Below are positions 54,781 through 62,062 of a stretch of DNA of 64,000 nucleotides, one piece after another; positions within the stretch are counted from its first letter, which is position 1; each line of letters starts with the position of its first letter. Made by a program: the position numbers and the translations under genes. Under the pieces are notes generated by a model. The model did not search any database. It was not told where the DNA came from and saw nothing but the letters and a program-made list of their open reading frames with translations. Source of the stretch: Pseudaeromonas paramecii (GTDB lineage: Bacteria > Pseudomonadota > Gammaproteobacteria > Enterobacterales > Aeromonadaceae). The DNA is taken from contig NZ_BAABFC010000028.1 in NCBI RefSeq assembly GCF_039540575.1, forward strand, positions 18,565 through 82,564, in the 5' to 3' direction.

Positions 54781-55242
54781 ATGGAGAGACGACACCACCA
54801 CCTGGATCGCATCGATGAGCAGATCCTGGCGATCCTCAAGCTAGAAGGGCGCATCAGCTACCAGAAGCTGGCGGAGCGGGTGCACCTCACCCCCCGCCCG
54901 TGCCAGGAGCGGGTGCGCAAGCTGGAACAGGCGGGCTACATCCTGGGCTATACCGCCCGGCTGGACGAGGCACGCCTGGGAGGCGGCAACCTGATACTGC
55001 TGCTGCAGGTCTCCCTGGCCAGCCAAAGCGGCCGGGAGGCCCAGCGAGCCTTCGAGGAGGAGGTAAGCCAGCGACCGGACGTGCTCTCCTGCTGGCTGGT
55101 GAGCGGCCCCTTCGACTATGTGCTGCGGTTGCGCTGCACCGACATGGCGGCCTACCGGGCCATCAGCGATGCCTGGCTCGCCAACCGCAGCCTGCGCATC
55201 GACAAGATCGTCTGCACCCCCGAGATGCAGCCCATCAAATAA
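54781..55242 (+). CDS. Lrp/AsnC-family regulator
   Basis: A 153-residue Lrp-type protein. N-terminal helix-turn-helix (LDRIDEQILAILKLEGRISYQKLAERVHLTPRPCQERVRKLEQAGYI) and a C-terminal RAM ligand domain (VLSCWLVSGPFDYVLRLRCTDMAAYRAI). Divergent from ctlX, so it likely regulates that gene in response to an amino acid such as arginine or citrulline. The 143-base gap between the two genes would hold the shared operators. Confidence 0.92.
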   Translation: MERRHHHLDRIDEQILAILKLEGRISYQKLAERVHLTPRPCQERVRKLEQAGYILGYTARLDEARLGGGNLILLLQVSLASQSGREAQRAFEEEVSQRPDVLSCWLVSGPFDYVLRLRCTDMAAYRAISDAWLANRSLRIDKIVCTPEMQPIK

Positions 55243-55253
55243 ATCTGCCAAAA

Positions 55254-55286
55254 CAAAAAGGCCAGCCGGGTTAGGGCTGGCCTTGG
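55254..55286. terminator. Bidirectional intrinsic terminator
   Basis: AAGGCCAGCC-GGGTTA-GGGCTGGCCTT, flanked by an A run on the left (T run for the minus strand). Shared by the Lrp-type gene and dapA. Confidence 0.85.
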
Positions 55287-55303
55287 TCGCCTCAGGCGCA
55301 GGC

Positions 55304-56176
55304 TTAGATCAGCGCCAGATCCGTCATCACCTGGCGGATGCGCGCCTTGGTGGCGTCGGACAGGGGCATCACCGGCAGGCGGCAGTCGGCGCTGCACAGC
55401 CCCAGCAGGGAGGCGGCGTACTTGGCACCGGCGGGGCTCGGCTCGGCAAACATGGCCTGGTGCAGGGGGATCAAGGTGTCCTGCAGGGCGCGGGCCTCGG
55501 CCCACTTGCCGGCCAGGGTCAGGTTTTGCACCTCGGCCACCAGCTTGGGCGCCACGTTGGCGGTCACCGAGATGCAGCCATTGCCGCCACTGACGTTGTA
55601 GGCCACGGCGGTGGCATCATCGCCGGACAGCCAGGTGAAGGGTTTCTTGATCAGCTGACGCTCGTACCAGGGGCGGCACATGTCGCCGGTGGCATCCTTG
55701 ACGCCTATGATGCGTGGCAGCTCCGCCAGGCGGGCCATGGTCTGGGGCTGAATGTCCACGATGGCGCGGGGCGGAATGTTGTACAGGATGATGGGGATCT
55801 GGGTCTCGTCATGCACCAGCTTGAAGTGGGCATACAGGCCATCCTGGTTGGGACGGTTGTAGTAGCCGGCCACGTGCAGGGTGGCATCGGCACCGGCCCG
55901 CTGGGCCACCAGGCTGTACTCGATGGCCTCCAGGGGGTTGTTGGAACCGGCACCGGCGATGACGGGAATGCGACCGGCCACCTGTTCCACCACTATCTCG
56001 ATGACCCGGCAGTGCTCGTCATGGGTCAGGGTCGGGCTCTCTCCCGTGGTACCGACCGGTACTATGCCGTGGGTCCCCTGCGCTATGTGCCAGTCCACCA
56101 TCCGCCGCAGGGCCTCTTCATCCAGTCGGCCATCAGCAAACGGGGTGATCAATGCAACAATGGAACCTTGAATCAT
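55304..56176 (-). CDS. dapA: 4-hydroxy-tetrahydrodipicolinate synthase
   Basis: A 290-residue aldolase-type TIM barrel: MIQGSIVALITPFADGRLDEEALRRMVDWHI, GTTGESPTL, GYYNRPNQDGLYAHF (Tyr), NIPPRAIVDI and IIGVKDATGD (Schiff-base Lys). Condenses pyruvate with aspartate semialdehyde in lysine/diaminopimelate synthesis. AAGGAG precedes the start. Upstream is a ~200-base leader with a strong terminator 34 bases before the ATG, implying attenuation. bamC, often downstream of dapA, is absent here. Confidence 0.93.
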   Translation of the reverse strand: MIQGSIVALITPFADGRLDEEALRRMVDWHIAQGTHGIVPVGTTGESPTLTHDEHCRVIEIVVEQVAGRIPVIAGAGSNNPLEAIEYSLVAQRAGADATLHVAGYYNRPNQDGLYAHFKLVHDETQIPIILYNIPPRAIVDIQPQTMARLAELPRIIGVKDATGDMCRPWYERQLIKKPFTWLSGDDATAVAYNVSGGNGCISVTANVAPKLVAEVQNLTLAGKWAEARALQDTLIPLHQAMFAEPSPAGAKYAASLLGLCSADCRLPVMPLSDATKARIRQVMTDLALI

Positions 56177-56209
56177 ACAAACTCCTTCTCGATTTCACGG
56201 GATCCTGAA

Positions 56210-56247
56210 CAAAAAACCCCGGTCACGTTGTGCGTAACCGGGGTTTG
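56210..56247 (-). promoter_or_regulatory. Intrinsic terminator in the dapA leader (probable attenuator)
   Basis: On the minus strand AAACCCCGGT...ACCGGGGTTT followed by T residues makes a strong terminator lying between the likely dapA promoter and its start. No other minus-strand gene lies upstream of it, so it must act on dapA transcription. Confidence 0.75.
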
Positions 56248-56275
56248 ATCAATGGCGCTTCACACCGACTGCTGG

Positions 56276-56338
56276 TCACGCAGGAACGAAAAAATCCTCA
56301 CATTTGCGAGGTGCTTTGGTTTTTCGTTTCAGACCCAT
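56276..56338 (-). other. Possible leader peptide with four Lys codons (dapA leader)
   Basis: A 20-codon minus-strand ORF, starting ATG GGT CTG AAA and ending TGA, has Lys at codons 4, 6, 8 and 12. It overlaps a stem formed by AACGAAAAA/TTTTTCGTT (56284-56328). A Lys-rich leader before a lysine-pathway gene would suit ribosome-mediated attenuation, but no ribosome site is evident, so this is tentative. Confidence 0.3.
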
Positions 56339-56383
56339 CAGCGAAGACATACGTAGCAGTACATAAGTGTGCAATTAGCCAGC

Positions 56384-56412
56384 ATAGTTCGGCATTCGCC
56401 GACAAATGTCAA
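56384..56412 (-). promoter_or_regulatory. Likely dapA promoter
   Basis: On the minus strand a perfect -35 TTGACA (56412-56407), a 17-base spacer and a weak -10 AACTAT (56389-56384). Transcription would start near 56377, giving a leader of about 200 bases. Confidence 0.55.
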
Positions 56413-56434
56413 GCCCGCCACCTTGGGGTATAAT
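56407..56434 (+). promoter_or_regulatory. rsmC promoter
   Basis: A perfect -10 TATAAT at 56429-56434 with a poor -35 (TGTCAA, 16-base spacer). The -35 region is the reverse face of the dapA -35, so the two divergent promoters overlap. Confidence 0.6.
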
Positions 56435-56463
56435 CACCGGCCTTGTCACCCAAGAGACAGCCG

Positions 56464-57501
56464 ATGAGCCAGCCCCTCTCCCCCGTCAGCCAGCTGCTGG
56501 AACGCAGCCAGGCCTTGTTTGCCATCCCCCGCCTGCTGATCGCGGGTCAGGTGGACGATGACTACCCGCGCACCCTGCTGCAGCAGTCTGCCGACAGCAC
56601 CTGGTTTCTCACCGACTACAGCCGCTTTCGTCAGCAAGCCGCCGGCGCTGACGGGCTGGATATCCGCTTCGGCCACCGGCTGGAAGCCGGCGCGGCGCCC
56701 TGGCAGGGGTTGCTGCTCTATCTGCCAAAGGCCAAGGCCGAGGCCCAGTTTCTGCTGGCCCAGCTCACCCCGCTGCTGGCCCCGGGCGCGCCCATCTGGG
56801 TCGTGGGAGACAACCGCGGTGGCATCAACGGCGCCGACAAGTTGCTGGCCCCCTACTGCCGGCATCCGCGCAAACAGGACAGCGCCCGCCGCTGCTCCCT
56901 GTATCAGGGGCAACTGGATCAGCCGGTGGCGCCGTTTGCGCTGGAGGCCTGGTTCGGCGAGTACGTGCTGGATCTGGGAGAGCACAGCTTGCGCATCCAG
57001 GCCTTGCCCGGGGTGTTCAGCGCCGCCGAGCTGGACGAGGGCAGCCGCCTGCTGCTGGACCACCTGCCGCCCTTGAATGGCCGGGTGCTGGATCTGGGCT
57101 GTGGCGCCGGGGTGATCGGCGCCGTGCTCAAGCAGCGCTACCCGGACATCCAGCTGGAGCTGGCCGACATCAACGCCCTGGCCCTGGCCTCGGCCCGCCG
57201 CACCCTGGCGATCAACGGACTGGAGGGCAAGGTCTACCCCTCCGACGGCTATTCCGACGTGCCGGCCGGCTTGCAGCACATCATCACCAACCCGCCGTTT
57301 CATGCCGGCCTCAACACCCACTATCAAGCCACCGAGCAGATGATGCTGCAGGCCCCCCGCCTGCTGACCAAGGGCGGCGATCTGCTGCTGGTAGCCAACG
57401 CCTTCCTGCGCTATCCCCCCTTCCTGGAGCATGCCTTCGGCCCCCACGGCTGGCAGATAGTGGCGCAGACCAACAAATTCAAACTCTACCTAGCCAGATA
57501 G
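56464..57501 (+). CDS. rsmC: 16S rRNA (guanine1207-N2)-methyltransferase
   Basis: A 345-residue RsmC with two SAM-methyltransferase folds. The N-terminal half (~1-165) is degenerate. The C-terminal half has VLDLGCGAGVIGAVLKQRYP (SAM site) and the catalytic NPPFHAGLNTHY. Methylates G1207 in the 30S subunit. The start MSQPLSPVSQLL at 56464 follows GAGACAG and lies about 25 bases after the predicted transcription start. Confidence 0.95.
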   Translation: MSQPLSPVSQLLERSQALFAIPRLLIAGQVDDDYPRTLLQQSADSTWFLTDYSRFRQQAAGADGLDIRFGHRLEAGAAPWQGLLLYLPKAKAEAQFLLAQLTPLLAPGAPIWVVGDNRGGINGADKLLAPYCRHPRKQDSARRCSLYQGQLDQPVAPFALEAWFGEYVLDLGEHSLRIQALPGVFSAAELDEGSRLLLDHLPPLNGRVLDLGCGAGVIGAVLKQRYPDIQLELADINALALASARRTLAINGLEGKVYPSDGYSDVPAGLQHIITNPPFHAGLNTHYQATEQMMLQAPRLLTKGGDLLLVANAFLRYPPFLEHAFGPHGWQIVAQTNKFKLYLAR

Positions 57502-57526
57502 GTCCCATCTTTTCCGCCAGACGCCA

Positions 57527-57557
57527 CAGGATCTGTTAGATTCAACAACAGATCCTG
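57527..57557. terminator. Inverted repeat after rsmC
   Basis: CAGGATCTGTT and AACAGATCCTG, an 11-bp perfect stem with a 9-base loop, 26 bases past the rsmC stop. There is no T run, so it is a terminator only by position. Confidence 0.5.
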
Positions 57558-57567
57558 CGCGCGCCTG

Positions 57568-57595
57568 TTGTCGCGCGTGATTTTTCAGTTAGACT
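57568..57595 (+). promoter_or_regulatory. glgC promoter
   Basis: TTGTCG (57568-57573), a 16-base spacer and TAGACT (57590-57595). Overlapped by the dyad TTTCAG-TTAGA-CTGAAA (57583-57599) and abutted by a LacI-type operator. Confidence 0.55.
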
Positions 57596-57608
57596 GAAAT
57601 CGCTTTCA
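57595..57608. promoter_or_regulatory. LacI-family operator at the glgC promoter
   Basis: TGAAATCGCTTTCA matches the LacI/GalR-family consensus TGNAANCGNTTNCA at every fixed base. It sits at the predicted transcription start of glgCA, 20 bases before the glgC ATG, where bound repressor would block transcription. Confidence 0.7.
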
Positions 57609-57628
57609 TAGACAGGGAGAGAGCCCGT

Positions 57629-58846
57629 ATGGCCGGTGTGCTTGCCATGATCCTCGCCGGAGGAGAAGGAACCCGTTTACAGCCCCTGACCATCACCCGC
57701 AGCAAGCCGTCCGTGCCCTTTGGCGGCAGCTACCGCTTGGTGGACTTCGTGCTCAACAACTTCGTCAACTCAGACCTGTTGCGCATCTATGTGCTGACCC
57801 AGTTCAAGTCCCAATCCCTCTACATGCACATGAAGAAAGGCTGGAACCTGACGGGCATCACGGGCCGCTTCATCGACCCCATTCCCGCTCAGATGCGGAT
57901 GGGCAAGCGTTGGTACGACGGCACCGCCGACGCCATCTACCAGAACATCAGCTTCGTGGAGCTCAGCGCACCGGATCATGTCTGCATCTTCGGCAGCGAC
58001 CACATCTACAAGATGGACATCCGCCAGATGCTGGAATACCACAAGCAGAAACAGGCGGTGCTGACGGTGGCCGCCATCCGGGTGCCGCTGGCCGAAGCCT
58101 CCAGTTTCGGCATCATAGAGGTGGACGAAGCAGGCCGCATGGTGGGCTTTGACGAGAAACCCCGTCACCCCAAACCCATCCCCGGCGATCCGGATCACGC
58201 TCTGGCCTCCATGGGCAACTACATCTTCGAGACCCAGACCCTGCTCAGCGAGCTGAGCCAGGATGCTGCCAAAGAAGACTCATCCCATGACTTTGGTCGG
58301 GACATCATTCCCGCCCTCTATGGCCGCGCCCCCGTCTATGTCTACGACTTCAGCACCAACAAGGTGGAGGGGGAAAAAGGCGGCGTCTACTGGCGGGATG
58401 TGGGCACACTGGATGCCTACTGGCAGGCGCACATGGATTTGGTCAGCGACGAGCCCCCCTTTACCCTCTACAACCGCAAGTGGCCGCTGCACACCTACTA
58501 TCCCCCCCTGCCGCCGGCCACCTTCGTCAACACGGCCGAGCACCATGCCAACGTGGCCTACTCTCTGGTGTCGGCGGGCTGCTACCTGCGCGGCTGTCGG
58601 GTAGAGCGCAGTGTGCTGGGCTTTCGCTGCAACCTGGGCCCCGACAGCCACATCAGCCATTCGGTGCTGCTGGGGGATGTGAAGATAGGCGAAGGCTGCC
58701 GGATCAGCCGCGCCATCATCGACAAGCATGTGGAAATTGCTCCCGGCACGGTAATCGGTGAGAATCTCGAACAGGATCGTGCGCGCTTCACCGTCTCGGA
58801 CGGCGGCATAGTGGTGGTCCCCAAAGGAGCCAGGATCGGTTTTTGA
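57629..58846 (+). CDS. glgC: Glucose-1-phosphate adenylyltransferase
   Basis: A 405-residue ADP-glucose pyrophosphorylase: MILAGGEGTRLQPLTITRSKPSVPFGG (nucleotide loop), GTADAIYQNISF, GSDHIYKMD and a C-terminal left-handed beta-helix (VERSVLGFRCNLGPDSHISHSVLLGDVKIGEGC). Makes ADP-glucose for glycogen synthesis. Its stop lies immediately before glgA, forming a two-gene operon; glgB, glgP and glgX are not in the window. Confidence 0.96.
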   Translation: MAGVLAMILAGGEGTRLQPLTITRSKPSVPFGGSYRLVDFVLNNFVNSDLLRIYVLTQFKSQSLYMHMKKGWNLTGITGRFIDPIPAQMRMGKRWYDGTADAIYQNISFVELSAPDHVCIFGSDHIYKMDIRQMLEYHKQKQAVLTVAAIRVPLAEASSFGIIEVDEAGRMVGFDEKPRHPKPIPGDPDHALASMGNYIFETQTLLSELSQDAAKEDSSHDFGRDIIPALYGRAPVYVYDFSTNKVEGEKGGVYWRDVGTLDAYWQAHMDLVSDEPPFTLYNRKWPLHTYYPPLPPATFVNTAEHHANVAYSLVSAGCYLRGCRVERSVLGFRCNLGPDSHISHSVLLGDVKIGEGCRISRAIIDKHVEIAPGTVIGENLEQDRARFTVSDGGIVVVPKGARIGF

Positions 58847-58848
58847 CT

Positions 58849-60297
58849 ATGAAAATTCTGTTTATTGCCTCGGAAGTGGACGGCCTGGTGAAGACCGGTG
58901 GTCTGGCGGACGTGGCCAGAGCCCTGCCCCTGGCCCTCAAGCGTCACGGCCATGATGTGCGCATCATCATGCCCTTCTACCTGTCGGTGAAGGGACGGGA
59001 GACCGCCCGCCATCTGGGGGGCTTCACCCTGCCCACCCGGGAGGGTCACACCGACATCCCCTACCAGACCCACGAGATGGATCTGGAAGGGGTACCCGTG
59101 TATCTCATCGATTTTCCCAACTACTTCGAACGGCCCAGCCTGTACGCCGAGAACAACAACGCCTACCTGGACAATGGTGAGCGCTTCGCCTTCTTCTGTG
59201 CCGCCAGCCTGCAGGCGACCCAACAGCTGGGCTTTCAACCGGACATCATCCACTGCAACGACTGGCACACCGCCCTGGTGCCCATGCTGCTGCGCACCCG
59301 CTATGCCAATGACCCCTTCTTCGCCGCCAGCCGCAGTGTGCTGACGGTACATAACGGCGCCTTCCAGGGGGTATTCGAGCGCGGTCAGCTGTGGGCCCTG
59401 CCGGAGCTGACCGACATCCAAGATGAGGCCATCACCCAGGGTCACGCCTACGTCAACTACCTCAAGTGTGGCGTACGCTATGCCGACAAGATCAACGCCG
59501 TCAGTCCCAGCTATGCCCATGAGCTTACCACCTACCTGGGGGGCCACGGCATGGCCAAGTCCTTCCAGGAACGGTCGGCGGACTTGAGCGGTATCATCAA
59601 CGGCTGTGACTATGGCGACTGGGATCCGGCCACGGATCCCCTGATCCCGGTGAACTACAGCCTGACCAAGCTCGCCGGCAAGCGCGCCTGCAAGCAGGCC
59701 CTGCAGCAACGGGCCGGACTGGCACAAAATGACTGGCCAGTGTTCGGCATGGTGTGCCGCCTGACCGAGCAGAAGGGACTGCACCTGCTGCTGCCGATTC
59801 TGGCGCAGTTCCTCTATCACAAGGTACAGGTCATCATAGTCGGTACCGGCGACCCCAGCCTGGCCGACCGGCTGCGCAGCCTGGTGGCGGAGCATGGCGA
59901 CAAGCTGGCCTTCCTCAATGAGCACGACAACGCCCTGGCCCACCTGGTGGAGGCCGGCAGTGACTTCTTCCTGATGCCCTCGCTGTTCGAACCCTGTGGC
60001 CTCAACCAGATGTACAGCCTGGCCTATGGCACCCTCCCGATTGTCCGGGCCGTCGGCGGCCTCAAGGATACGGTGGTGGACTATGATGCCAACCGGCAGC
60101 ACGCTACCGGCTTCAACTTCCATGAGCCCGATGCCCTCGCCCTGCTCAACACCCTGCGTCGCGCACTGCTGTTCTATCTGCAGGATCAGGAGGAGTACGT
60201 TCGAGTGCAGCGCACCGCCATGCAGACCCGCTACCTCTGGTCGGATTCGGTCAATCAGTACGAGAGCATGTATCAGGCGGCGCTGAATCGGTCATAA
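58849..60297 (+). CDS. glgA: Glycogen synthase (ADP-glucose)
   Basis: A 482-residue GT5 glycogen synthase: MKILFIASEVDGLVKTGGLADVARALP (KTGGL ADP-glucose site), HCNDWHTALVP, VCRLTEQKGLHLLLP and PSLFEPCGLNQMYSLAYGTLPIVRAVGGL (EX7E region). Extends alpha-1,4-glucan chains in the cytosol. ATG 58849, two bases after the glgC stop, gives the conserved N-terminus. Followed by a terminator. Confidence 0.96.
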   Translation: MKILFIASEVDGLVKTGGLADVARALPLALKRHGHDVRIIMPFYLSVKGRETARHLGGFTLPTREGHTDIPYQTHEMDLEGVPVYLIDFPNYFERPSLYAENNNAYLDNGERFAFFCAASLQATQQLGFQPDIIHCNDWHTALVPMLLRTRYANDPFFAASRSVLTVHNGAFQGVFERGQLWALPELTDIQDEAITQGHAYVNYLKCGVRYADKINAVSPSYAHELTTYLGGHGMAKSFQERSADLSGIINGCDYGDWDPATDPLIPVNYSLTKLAGKRACKQALQQRAGLAQNDWPVFGMVCRLTEQKGLHLLLPILAQFLYHKVQVIIVGTGDPSLADRLRSLVAEHGDKLAFLNEHDNALAHLVEAGSDFFLMPSLFEPCGLNQMYSLAYGTLPIVRAVGGLKDTVVDYDANRQHATGFNFHEPDALALLNTLRRALLFYLQDQEEYVRVQRTAMQTRYLWSDSVNQYESMYQAALNRS

Positions 60298-60319
60298 ACG
60301 GCGCTTTTTGCGCCGTTTC
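60296..60319 (+). terminator. glgA terminator
   Basis: AAACGGCGC-TTTTTG-CGCCGTTT-type hairpin directly at the glgA stop codon. It separates glgCA from the tRNA operon. Confidence 0.75.
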
Positions 60320-60361
60320 GTGCAAAGACCGAGCAAACAAAAAATTTTGCGGCCTGGGCGG

Positions 60362-60389
60362 TTGACGGACAGACAGAAATCTATAGAAT
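60362..60389 (+). promoter_or_regulatory. tRNA operon promoter
   Basis: TTGACG (60362-60367), a 16-base spacer and TAGAAT (60384-60389), followed by a C-rich discriminator typical of stringently controlled stable-RNA promoters. The first tRNA begins 15 bases later. Confidence 0.7.
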
Positions 60390-60404
60390 CCCCCTCCGCA
60401 AGAT

Positions 60405-60490
60405 GCGAAGGTGGCGGAATTGGTAGACGCGCTAGCTTCAGGTGTTAGTGTCCCTAGGACGTGAGGGTTCAAGTCCCTCTCTTCGCACCA
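60405..60490 (+). tRNA. tRNA-Leu(CAG)
   Basis: 86 nt with encoded CCA. The anticodon loop TTCAGGT gives anticodon CAG (reads CUG). It has a long class-II variable arm and T-loop GGTTCAAGTCC. It differs from the next three in the acceptor stem (GCGAAGG with CTTCGC) and in the variable-arm loop (CCTAGG instead of CTTCGG). Confidence 0.96.
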
Positions 60491-60535
60491 AGCCATGCTG
60501 ACTGACAGCATGTCAATCCAAACAGTGACAATCGG

Positions 60536-60621
60536 GCGAGGGTGGCGGAATTGGTAGACGCGCTAGCTTCAGGTGTTAGTGTCCTTCGGACGTGAGGGTT
60601 CAAGTCCCTCTTCTCGCACCA
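60536..60621 (+). tRNA. tRNA-Leu(CAG)
   Basis: 86 nt, acceptor GCGAGGG, anticodon CAG, CCA encoded. Second of four tandem copies; 45-base spacer from the first. Confidence 0.96.
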
Positions 60622-60686
60622 CTCCTTCGGGAGATGATTGTCAGCCATGCGGTTGGTCGCATGTAAAAACACCAACGACAATGCGG

Positions 60687-60772
60687 GCGAGGGTGGCGGA
60701 ATTGGTAGACGCGCTAGCTTCAGGTGTTAGTGTCCTTCGGACGTGAGGGTTCAAGTCCCTCCTCTCGCACCA
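60687..60772 (+). tRNA. tRNA-Leu(CAG)
   Basis: 86 nt, acceptor GCGAGGG, anticodon CAG, CCA encoded. Third of four tandem copies; differs from the second by a single base near the 3' acceptor side (CTCCTCTCG versus CTCTTCTCG). Confidence 0.96.
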
Positions 60773-60849
60773 CTTACTGCAAGTGGCCGCCTTGTGAAAT
60801 AAGATGCCGGTTGGTAGGCATGTAAATCTCAACCAACGACAATTTGTGT

Positions 60850-60935
60850 GCGAGGGTGGCGGAATTGGTAGACGCGCTAGCTTCAGGTGTTAGTGTCCTT
60901 CGGACGTGAGGGTTCAAGTCCCTCCTCTCGCACCA
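60850..60935 (+). tRNA. tRNA-Leu(CAG)
   Basis: 86 nt, the same sequence as the third copy where compared. Last of the tandem set; followed by a terminator. Confidence 0.96.
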
Positions 60936-60944
60936 CGCATTTGT

Positions 60945-60976
60945 GAAAGCCCGCAATGTCATGATTGCGGGCTTTC
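60945..60976 (+). terminator. tRNA operon terminator
   Basis: GAAAGCCCGCAAT-GTCATG-ATTGCGGGCTTTC, a 13-bp perfect stem with a short T tract, 10 bases after the last tRNA. Confidence 0.88.
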
Positions 60977-61023
60977 TGCTATAAGAATCCCCAGAAATCC
61001 CGTCATCTGAGGACCTCGTCATC

Positions 61024-61311
61024 ATGGGCACCATTGCCGACATCCATAACTATTACGAAGAGCTGGTCATGCAGCAAATCCGCGCCCTGGAGCTGGATCG
61101 CACCCGCGACAGCGAATACCTGGCCGACCTGTGCTGCATGGTGCTCAACCAGCTGCCGGCTCACTATATCCGTCACAACGTGGACATGGTCTATTTCACC
61201 AGCCCGGAACAACGAGCCGAGATGGAGGAGAAGGTCTTCCATGCGGTGAATCAGTCGGTCAGCTGGCTGGACAGCGACCATCACGATCGCCGGAAACACG
61301 AGGACGCCTGA
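61024..61311 (+). CDS. ComFB-family protein
   Basis: A 95-residue protein: IADIHNYYEELVMQQIRALELD...YLADLCCMVLNQLPAHYIRHNVDM matches the ComFB (late competence development) family, including the Cys pair region and the LNxLPxxYI motif. In cyanobacteria and some other bacteria ComFB-domain proteins have been linked to c-di-nucleotide binding; its role here is unknown. Two GGDEF proteins occur elsewhere in the window, so a c-di-GMP receptor role is conceivable. Followed by its own terminator. Confidence 0.8.
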   Translation: MGTIADIHNYYEELVMQQIRALELDRTRDSEYLADLCCMVLNQLPAHYIRHNVDMVYFTSPEQRAEMEEKVFHAVNQSVSWLDSDHHDRRKHEDA

Positions 61312-61333
61312 CGGCGTTATCCAGTTGGTTTGG

Positions 61334-61359
61334 AAAGGAGCCCATCGCGGCTCCTTTTT
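61334..61359 (+). terminator. Intrinsic terminator
   Basis: AAAGGAGCC-CATCGC-GGCTCCTTTTT, a 9-bp stem with T tail after the ComFB-family gene. Confidence 0.88.
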
Positions 61360-61421
61360 CATTTGGTCTGAGGCAAGCGGCGGAGTATGCTCGGGATGCC
61401 CTACCCAAAGATGGAGTTCAC

Positions 61422-61979
61422 ATGAAACTTTACGGCAGCTTCACTTCGCCCTTCGCCCGTCACTGCCGCATCGTCCTGCTGGAGACCGGCCAGGCCTGCG
61501 ACTTCGTCGAGACTGACTATGCCGCCAGCGCCGCCGCCTCACCCGCCAAGAAGGTACCGTTTCTGGAAGATGGCGATCTTTTCCTATCCGATTCGGCAGC
61601 CATCGTCCGCTACCTGCGGGAAAAGACCGGCGAATCCTTCTGTGCCAGCATCCACGAATACAATCAGTTCTGCCTGATCAATACTGCGCTGGATGCCGCC
61701 ATCAATGGCTTCATCCTGCAGCAAGCCGGTCTGAGTACCGAGCAGGTGCCCTACCTGCTGCGTCAGCGGGAGCGGGTGGCGGCCATCCTGGCCAGCCTGG
61801 AGGCAGAAAGCCTGCCGGAGCACGCCCCCTATAACGATGCTCAGCTTCGGTTAGCCTGTCTGCTGGAATGGGGCCTGCTGCGCCATGTGCTGGATCTGGC
61901 CACCTACCCAAAGCTCATGGCCTTCTGGCAAAGCAGTCGGCATTACGGGCCGCTGGCGGACACGCTACCACCACAATAA
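61422..61979 (+). CDS. Glutathione S-transferase-like protein
   Basis: A 185-residue protein with an N-terminal thioredoxin-like GST domain (MKLYGSFTSPFARHCRIVLLETG, VPFLEDGDLFLSDSAAIVRYLREK, which includes the conserved cis-Pro and the SDSxAI glutathione motif) and a shortened helical C-terminal domain. Conjugation, reductase or ligand-binding roles are possible. It starts at 61422 after a GGAG site. It is ~20 residues shorter than common bacterial GSTs. Confidence 0.85.
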   Translation: MKLYGSFTSPFARHCRIVLLETGQACDFVETDYAASAAASPAKKVPFLEDGDLFLSDSAAIVRYLREKTGESFCASIHEYNQFCLINTALDAAINGFILQQAGLSTEQVPYLLRQRERVAAILASLEAESLPEHAPYNDAQLRLACLLEWGLLRHVLDLATYPKLMAFWQSSRHYGPLADTLPPQ

Positions 61980-62062
61980 ACCCCAGGCACTCAGGCTCAG
62001 TCTAGCCACCCCGTCTGTGCGGCCCGCCCCTACGAAGACGGCATGGCTGGAGAGAGACTAGG

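Noticed and set aside
56177..56460. Lysine riboswitch before dapA
   Set aside because: I could not find the conserved lysine-aptamer core segments on the minus strand; only a terminator and a nested stem are visible.
60405..60935. tRNA-Leu array as an integration site of a genomic island
   Set aside because: Both sides are ordinary GC-rich genes and no integrase or duplicated tRNA fragment is visible.
60251..61043. Series of minus-strand ORFs over the tRNA array with a repeated LNPHVRRTLTPEASASTNSATLA peptide
   Set aside because: The repeat is the translated complement of the tRNA-Leu genes, a well-known false protein.
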